From: Eimeria necatrix
Lineage: Eukaryota; Apicomplexa; Conoidasida; Eucoccidiorida; Eimeriidae
Assembly: GCF_000499385.1 (NCBI RefSeq)
Contig: NW_013651999.1
Location: 1 to 10,218, forward strand
Reading direction: 5' to 3'
Length of the DNA: 10,218 nucleotides
How positions within the stretch are numbered: position 1 is the stretch's first letter; every line of letters begins with the position of its first letter. Shown here in pieces: positions 7,685-10,218 of this stretch. Below the pieces are notes generated by a model. The model searched no databases and was not told where the DNA came from. It saw only the letters and a list, made by a program, of their open reading frames with translations. The translations under genes and the position numbers were made by a program.

Positions 7685-8123
7685 GCAATGCGGGCCTCAA
7701 TGTCCGCGCGCACGACAGACGCAGCAGCTGCTGCAGCAGCAGCTGCAGCGGCACTGCAGATGCAATGCCGCAGCAGCAGCAGCTGCTGCTGCTGCTGCTG
7801 CACCGGCAGCAACAGCCATAACGCGCGTCAGCACAGCACCGCCGAACAGCAGTAGCAGCAGCAGCAACAGCGGTGGCAGCAACAGCAGCAGGAGCAAAGG
7901 CAGCAACAGCAGCAGCAGCAACAGCAGCAGCAACAGCAGCAGCAGCGGCGTGCCTCGAGGGCTGCCTTGGGCGACAGCAGCAAAGTCTCTTTGATGAAAA
8001 TGCTGCTGAGCTCTTTGCCTTGCTGCTGCTGCTTCCTAATAAAGCTTTTCCAGTCTGTCCCTAGGGTTTGCTGCAGCAGCAAATAAGAGACGAAGCCGTT
8101 GGCATCCCAGAAACCCTGCACCT

Positions 8124-8160
<37 letters not shown>

Positions 8161-8278
8161 GCCACACAAGCACGCAGCTCACATGCATTCGCTCTGCTTC
8201 TAATGCTGCAGCAGCTGCTGCTAAGGAGCAAACTCTACTGCTGCAGCCACGCAGCGCCAGCAGGCAAAAGCTGCTTCC

Positions 8279-8330
<52 letters not shown>

Positions 8331-8449
8331 CACCTGAGCAAGCACTTTGCGCCTAAGGCCTCGTCCCCGCACCGCATGGCAGCCCCAACCAATGCAGTCG
8401 CAGCAGCAGCAGTAACAGCAGCAGCAGCAGCAACAACGACAGCAGCAGT

Positions 8450-8519
<70 letters not shown>

Positions 8520-9020
8520 CCTGTGCCGTTTGTGCTGCTGAGAAGATTCCTGGGGTGAAGACTTTGGCCTGAATGGCTCCAGCAACTTCGCCTTTGGCTA
8601 TGAGCTCATTTGCTGCTTGAAGCAGATTTTCGCAAGGCAAGCTGCAGCACAAACCCTAAACCCTAAACCCTAAACCCTAAACCCTAAACCCTAGGGCCTG
8701 AAGGGGGGAGCAGCGGCGCTGGGAACTGGCCAGAATTAGGGGGAAGAATCGCAGCAGCAGCAAAAGGAGATAAAGCGCAGCAGCAACACTGAGCAGCACA
8801 CACTGCAGGCAGCAAAGAGAAGCACGGGAGACGCAGCAGCAGCAGCAAGTGCTGCTGCTGCTGCTGCTGCAGGGGGATGCAGCAGCAGTGCAGCAGCAGC
8901 CGCGGCAGCAGCAGCAGAACTGATATGGCCTAAGCGTGGGCCGCATAGTGATGAGGTGCTGCAGCTGCAGCAGCGGACAGGCACCAGCAGCAGCAGCAGC
9001 AACAGCAACAGCAGCAACAA

Positions 9021-9072
<52 letters not shown>

Positions 9073-9209
9073 TATTACTTGAGGGCTTGTGCTGCATCAG
9101 CAAGAGACAAAGGGGAAAGGGCCCCCAGCAAAAGGCCTTTTGCTGCTGCAGCAACATGAGCAGCAAATGCTGCTGTTTGCAGCGAGTTGCCCTGCACAGA
9201 AACTGCGCT

Positions 9210-9260
<51 letters not shown>

Positions 9261-9542
9261 GCGGGTGAGGCCTAGGAAAGCTGCAGCAGCAGCAAAAAGA
9301 AGAGGGGGAACTCCGCAGCAGCAGCAAAAGGCTGTGGGGCAGCAGCAAAGATGAAAAGGCCGGAAAAAGATGAAAAAAAAGCGAAAAAAGAAAATAAAAA
9401 AGAAATAAAAATAAAAAGAAATAAAAGAAATAAAAAGACCTTTTAGAGATGCAGGAAGCCTCGGGGGGATTTCTTGTTTTATAAAATTCAAAGGAAGAGA
9501 AAAGTTTTGGGAAATTGAAGACAGCAGCACGCGGCCTTTTTC
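4593..9542 (-). CDS. UFL1: UFL1-like E3 UFM1-protein ligase, 15 exons, N-terminal part outside window
   Basis: UFL1 is the scaffold-type E3 (no RING or HECT) that, with DDRGK1, passes UFM1 from UFC1 to targets such as the 60S protein uL24 at the ER. Model on the minus strand (high to low): 9542-9440, 9331-9079, 8641-8521, 8359-8183, 8121-7976, 7753-7567, 7483-7289, 7138-7075, 6947 or 6938-6757, 6500-6372, 6173-6044, 5812-5631, 5418-5278, 5121-4965, 4666-4593. All junctions are GT/AG with matching phase. With the 6938 choice the exons total 2241 bases: 746 codons plus stop, against 794 residues in human minus about 130-140 lost at the N-terminus. Islets align in order, without gaps, to remembered human UFL1, for example DKRRTKQLL to DKKRERQIL. 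The winged-helix-like N-terminal half, the basic middle linker and the helical C-terminal region are all represented. Homopolymers (Leu, Ser, Ala, Gln) are inserted between conserved islets. Junctions 5/6 and 6/7 are weak. Confidence 0.82.
4690..4956. repeat. Telomere-like arrays inside UFL1 intron 14
   Basis: Perfect AAACCCT copies at 4690-4743, a unique spacer 4744-4821, then 4822-4956. There the variant heptamer AGCCATA interrupts at 4844, 4872, 4893, 4914 and 4935 (spacings 28, 21, 21, 21). On the gene's sense strand these read TTTAGGG. Confidence 0.88.
4965..5121 (-). CDS. UFL1: UFL1-like exon 14 (phase 0 in, 1 out)
   Basis: Acceptor GGTGTCTCTGCAG, donor GAGCG|GTCAGG. HAGVYLEFPAEDWALAAAAA corresponds to [20 protein letters not shown]; then 8 Gln and GSIEGLEDLMALTAALES. 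Without splicing the frame would instead stop at 4933 inside telomere-like sequence. Confidence 0.78.
5278..5418 (-). CDS. UFL1: UFL1-like exon 13 (47 codons, phase 0/0)
   Basis: Acceptor CTGCTGCAG at the end of a CTG tract; strong donor CTCAAG|GTGAGC. PPDKRRTKQLLSELRSNW matches GDKKRERQILFQHRQALA; HRKFCHAVATLFFLK matches LILHLTSVLLFQF. Confidence 0.85.
5553..5583. repeat. Short telomere-like array inside UFL1 intron 12
   Basis: Four AAACCCT copies within the 212-base intron 5419-5630, which also holds a CTG-type tract (sense strand) near its acceptor. Confidence 0.88.
5631..5812 (-). CDS. UFL1: UFL1-like exon 12 (phase 1 in, 0 out)
   Basis: Acceptor CTGCTCAG, donor TATTT|GTGAGC. NRQQLLSRLAASGEEG matches IRKKILSKLSEETK; after an alanine run, EAANECHVF joins the next exon's LRPPDKRR, aligned without a gap to SAAEACDIMVKRGDKKR. 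That alignment chose this donor over TTCAG|GTGTAC at 5615. Confidence 0.78.
6044..6173 (-). CDS. UFL1: UFL1-like exon 11 (phase 0 in, 1 out)
   Basis: Acceptor GCTTTGTAG, donor CAACG|GTAATT. Encodes one Glu, 12 Gln and KPSPLAAYLFKSLVFEIIDK followed by LIVTAFRHAN, resembling [20 protein letters not shown]. The exon has no start codon and is visible only as a spliced piece. Confidence 0.75.
6372..6500 (-). CDS. UFL1: UFL1-like exon 10 (43 codons, phase 0/0)
   Basis: Acceptor TGTCGCCGCAG, strong donor CTCGAG|GTGAGA. AFAAAVAACQASVL continues the helix after RLAK (human TYLEVVRSVFMSS), and LLQQRYELLCLGLKALE matches VSNLYNNIRLFEKGMKFF. Confidence 0.8.
6757..6938 (-). CDS. UFL1: UFL1-like exon 9 (phase 1 in, 0 out)
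   Basis: Acceptor CGTCTCAG (6938) or, nine bases earlier and in phase, GCTGAG (6947); donor GCCAAG|GTACGC. Encodes GKQKAASSST, 12 Gln, then MEDIDAAGIASWDSIPAHAK and EAFWGLLQPRLAK, matching [20 protein letters not shown] and ISELAEYLIKPLNK. Confidence 0.75.
7075..7138 (-). CDS. UFL1: UFL1-like exon 8, acidic-basic linker (phase 0 in, 1 out)
   Basis: Acceptor TGTGTCCAG, donor TTCAG|GTATCT. Encodes DSDWEEDSKRKGKKGRSGKA, the counterpart of the charged linker of UFL1 that carries KKKGRKDDDSDDE-type sequence. Confidence 0.75.
7149..7216. repeat. 19-bp minisatellite (CATG plus five CAG) in UFL1 intron 7
   Basis: CATG sits at 7168, 7187 and 7206, exactly 19 bases apart, separated by five CAG units. 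Each junction makes GCATGC. Nineteen is 1 modulo 3, so a plus-strand frame cycles Gln, Ala, Ser runs. It lies in the 150-base intron 7139-7288. Confidence 0.9.
7289..7483 (-). CDS. UFL1: UFL1-like exon 7 (65 codons, phase 0/0)
   Basis: Acceptor ATCTTAGAG inside a GGGGCCCC tract; strong donor GCTGCG|GTGAGA. GLIVSEGFLRGLEEALGPLV matches [20 protein letters not shown] of the family, followed by Ala and Gln runs. Confidence 0.8.
7428..7525. repeat. GGGGCCCC-type tract across UFL1 intron 6 and exon 7 start
   Basis: G-run/C-run palindromes like those upstream, here overlapping coding sequence: GGGGCCCCT supplies Gly-Pro-Leu of EALGPLV. It coincides with the place where the two UFL1 islets change frame. 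Confidence 0.7.
7567..7753 (-). CDS. UFL1: UFL1-like exon 6 (phase 2 in, 0 out)
   Basis: Acceptor ATCTGCAG. An alanine run with mixed GCT/GCA/GCG codons precedes SVVRADIEARIA, a leucine run, and EALTEDSWLELSSLLPPLL. The last aligns without gaps to [20 protein letters not shown]. The donor AGGCA|GTTGCT is weak; GCT|GTGCTG at 7558 is an alternative in the same phase. Confidence 0.7.
7976..8121 (-). CDS. UFL1: UFL1-like exon 5 (phase 0 in, 2 out)
   Basis: Starts after CTGCAG at 8121, or after the next CAG at 8115. VQGFWDANGFVSYLLLQQ aligns to VDSFFRQNGYLEFDALSR, and GTDWKSFIRKQ to IPDAVSYIKKR; SSIFIKETLL matches TQLLFLKAAC. The proposed donor CTGCT|GTCGCC is weak. The frame stays open a little further (SPKAALEAR) but then enters a cysteine run. 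The islet is secure, its 3' end is not. Confidence 0.7.
8183..8359 (-). CDS. UFL1: UFL1-like exon 4, serine-rich insert (phase 0/0)
   Basis: Begins after GACGAG, the first AG downstream of the preceding donor, and ends at CAT|GTGAGC. It encodes ALGAKCLLRC, a serine run with Asn interruptions, and AALEAERMH. Human UFL1 has almost nothing at this place, so this is a coccidian insert. Phases fit on both sides. Confidence 0.6.
8521..8641 (-). CDS. UFL1: UFL1-like exon 3 (phase 2 in, 0 out)
   Basis: Acceptor GTGCTGCAG right after a telomere-like array; donor GCACAG|GTGCTG. Encodes LPCENLLQAANELIAKGEVA and KVFTPGIFSAAQTAQ, matching LLYSVLEELVNSGRLRG and VFVPDIYSRTQ of human UFL1. This is a winged-helix segment and one of the clearest islets. 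Confidence 0.85.
8651..8692. repeat. Telomere-like array inside UFL1 intron 2
   Basis: Six perfect AAACCCT copies ending only nine bases from the exon 3 acceptor (8642-8643), in the 437-base intron 8642-9078. This intron also holds CAG/CTG tracts and open frames I regard as non-coding. Confidence 0.9.
9079..9331 (-). CDS. UFL1: UFL1-like exon 2 (phase 1 in, 2 out)
   Basis: Acceptor CCCCACAG after a long T-rich intron end; donor CTCAA|GTAATA. It opens with a Cys/Leu/Ala-rich insert including a (CTG)n leucine run (about 9213-9258). The conserved part follows: LQTAAFAAHVAAAAKGLLLG aligns to TEAFVARHKARIRGLF of the family. No GT lies between the leucine run and the conserved part, so the run appears to be translated. 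Confidence 0.7.
9332..9439 (-). other. UFL1 intron 1, T-rich on the sense strand
   Basis: GTCTTTTTATTT start, almost pure T/C-rich sense strand with TTTATTTC repeats, and CCCCACAG end. A textbook polypyrimidine intron, unlike the CTG-rich introns further down. Confidence 0.65.
9440..9542 (-). CDS. UFL1: UFL1-like exon 1 of window (34 codons, phase 0 in, 1 out)
   Basis: The acceptor is a pyrimidine-rich run ending TTTTGCTGCAG; the donor is AAAAG|GTCTTT. It encodes EKGRVLLSSISQNFSLPLNF..., which aligns without gaps to the UFL1 stretch I recall as [20 protein letters not shown], sharing E, G, V, S, L, P, N and F. It contains no start methionine, so earlier exons must exist upstream. Confidence 0.75.
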
Positions 9543-9627
9543 CTGCAGCAAAAGGAACAGTTTTAGAATTTTTAAAACTCTTTTCAAACTTTTGAAACTT
9601 TTCAAAAGATTCTTCCCAACTTTTCGA

Positions 9628-9937
9628 GGGTTTTGAAAGGGTTTTACGAGGGTTTTACGAGGGTTTTAAAAGGGTTTTGAAAGGATTTTAAAAGGGTTTT
9701 GAAAGGGTTTTGAAAGGGTTTTGAAAGGGTTTTGAAAGGGTTTTGAAAGAGTGTTTTAAAAGGGTTTTGAAAGGGTTTTGAAAGGGTTTTGCGAGGGTTT
9801 TGAAAGGGTTTTGAAAGGGTTTAAAAAGGGTTTTAAAAGGGTTTTAAAAGGGTATTAAAAGGGTTTTAAAAGGGTTTTGAAAGGGTTTTGAAAGGGTTTT
9901 GAAAGGGTTTTGAAAGGGTTTTGAAAGGGTTTTAAAA
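9628..9937. repeat. 11-bp tandem array GGGTTTTGAAA, 28 units
   Basis: GGG (once GGA, once GAG) begins a unit at 9628 and every 11 bases to 9749, then after one 13-base step at 9762 and every 11 bases to 9927. The variable part is GAAA, AAAA, ACGA or GCGA. No open frame of note. It lies upstream of the first visible UFL1 exon and so is probably intronic. Confidence 0.92.
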
Positions 9938-10218
9938 TGAGCTAAAATGGAGTTAAAGTGGAAACAAAAAAGACAATTCGAAAATAATTTAAAATTCAAA
10001 AAAGAGAATTTAAAAAGAAATAAGAGATAATTTAAAAAGAATTTTAAAAATTAAAAAAAGTCAAAAAGAATTTAAAAGAATTTAAAAAAGAATTTAAAAG
10101 AATTAAAAAGAATTTAAAATAATTTAAAAGAATTAAAAAAAAATAATTAAAAAGACAACTGAGAAAAGAAAAAGACAAAAAAGAGAATTAAAAAAACAAT
10201 TTAAAACAATTTAAAATA
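9938..10218. other. A-rich low-complexity stretch, no gene seen
   Basis: Repeated AATTTAAAAAGAA-type words to the window end. No coding islet, so the missing UFL1 N-terminal exons are expected further right. Confidence 0.6.

Noticed and set aside
8677..9038. Minus-strand frames in intron 2 with SSLCGPRLGH and alanine runs
   Set aside because: It could be spliced from exon 2, but no outgoing phase fits exon 3, whereas exon 2 to exon 3 fits directly and matches UFL1 spacing.
1..10218. CRISPR array, insertion sequence or bacterial operon
   Set aside because: Repeats are simple or telomere-like without unique equal-length spacers, no transposase is seen, and the gene structure is intron-rich eukaryotic.

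Overview
Organism. The window looks like nuclear DNA of a coccidian apicomplexan, most probably Eimeria. It has dense (CAG)n/(CTG)n tracts that encode or mimic Ala/Gln/Ser/Leu runs, many interstitial telomere-like AAACCCT/TTTAGGG arrays, and intron-containing genes. These are known hallmarks of repeat-rich Eimeria chromosome segments. I cannot fix the species. Because CAG, AGC and GCA frames (and their complements) contain no stops, most long open frames here are repeat artefacts.

Main result. Reading the non-repeat islets on the minus strand and linking them by splice sites and codon phase gives one gene from about 9542 down to 4593. It has 15 exons, a stop at 4593-4595, and 746 codons in the window. 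Its islets match, in order and often without gaps, the E3 UFM1-protein ligase UFL1 as I remember the human protein (no search was run). About the first 130-140 residues of the family are missing and should lie beyond the right edge. All chosen phases agree and the exon lengths sum to a multiple of three. Two junctions, exon 5/6 and exon 6/7, are weak.

Layout. 1-177: C-terminal end of a plus-strand gene with an alanine run. 178-1948: CTG/CAG clusters, a telomere-like array, GGGGCCCC and AAAT arrays, a large phase-rotating CTG tract and T-rich DNA, with no convincing gene. 1949-2212: a small minus-strand coding sequence of 87 residues with non-repetitive composition, not recognised. 2213-4592: GGGGCCCC palindromic blocks, a CTG/CAG inverted pair, telomere-like arrays in both orientations, and one weak plus-strand alanine-rich exon candidate. 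4593-9542: the UFL1-like gene, with CAG/CTG tracts in both exons and introns and telomere-like arrays inside introns. 9543-10218: an AT-rich 11-bp tandem array and A-rich DNA, probably intron upstream of the first visible UFL1 exon.

How the parts relate. The UFL1-like protein would act with UFM1, UBA5, UFC1 and DDRGK1 in UFMylation at the ER; none of those partners is visible here. The other two coding segments have no evident link to it.
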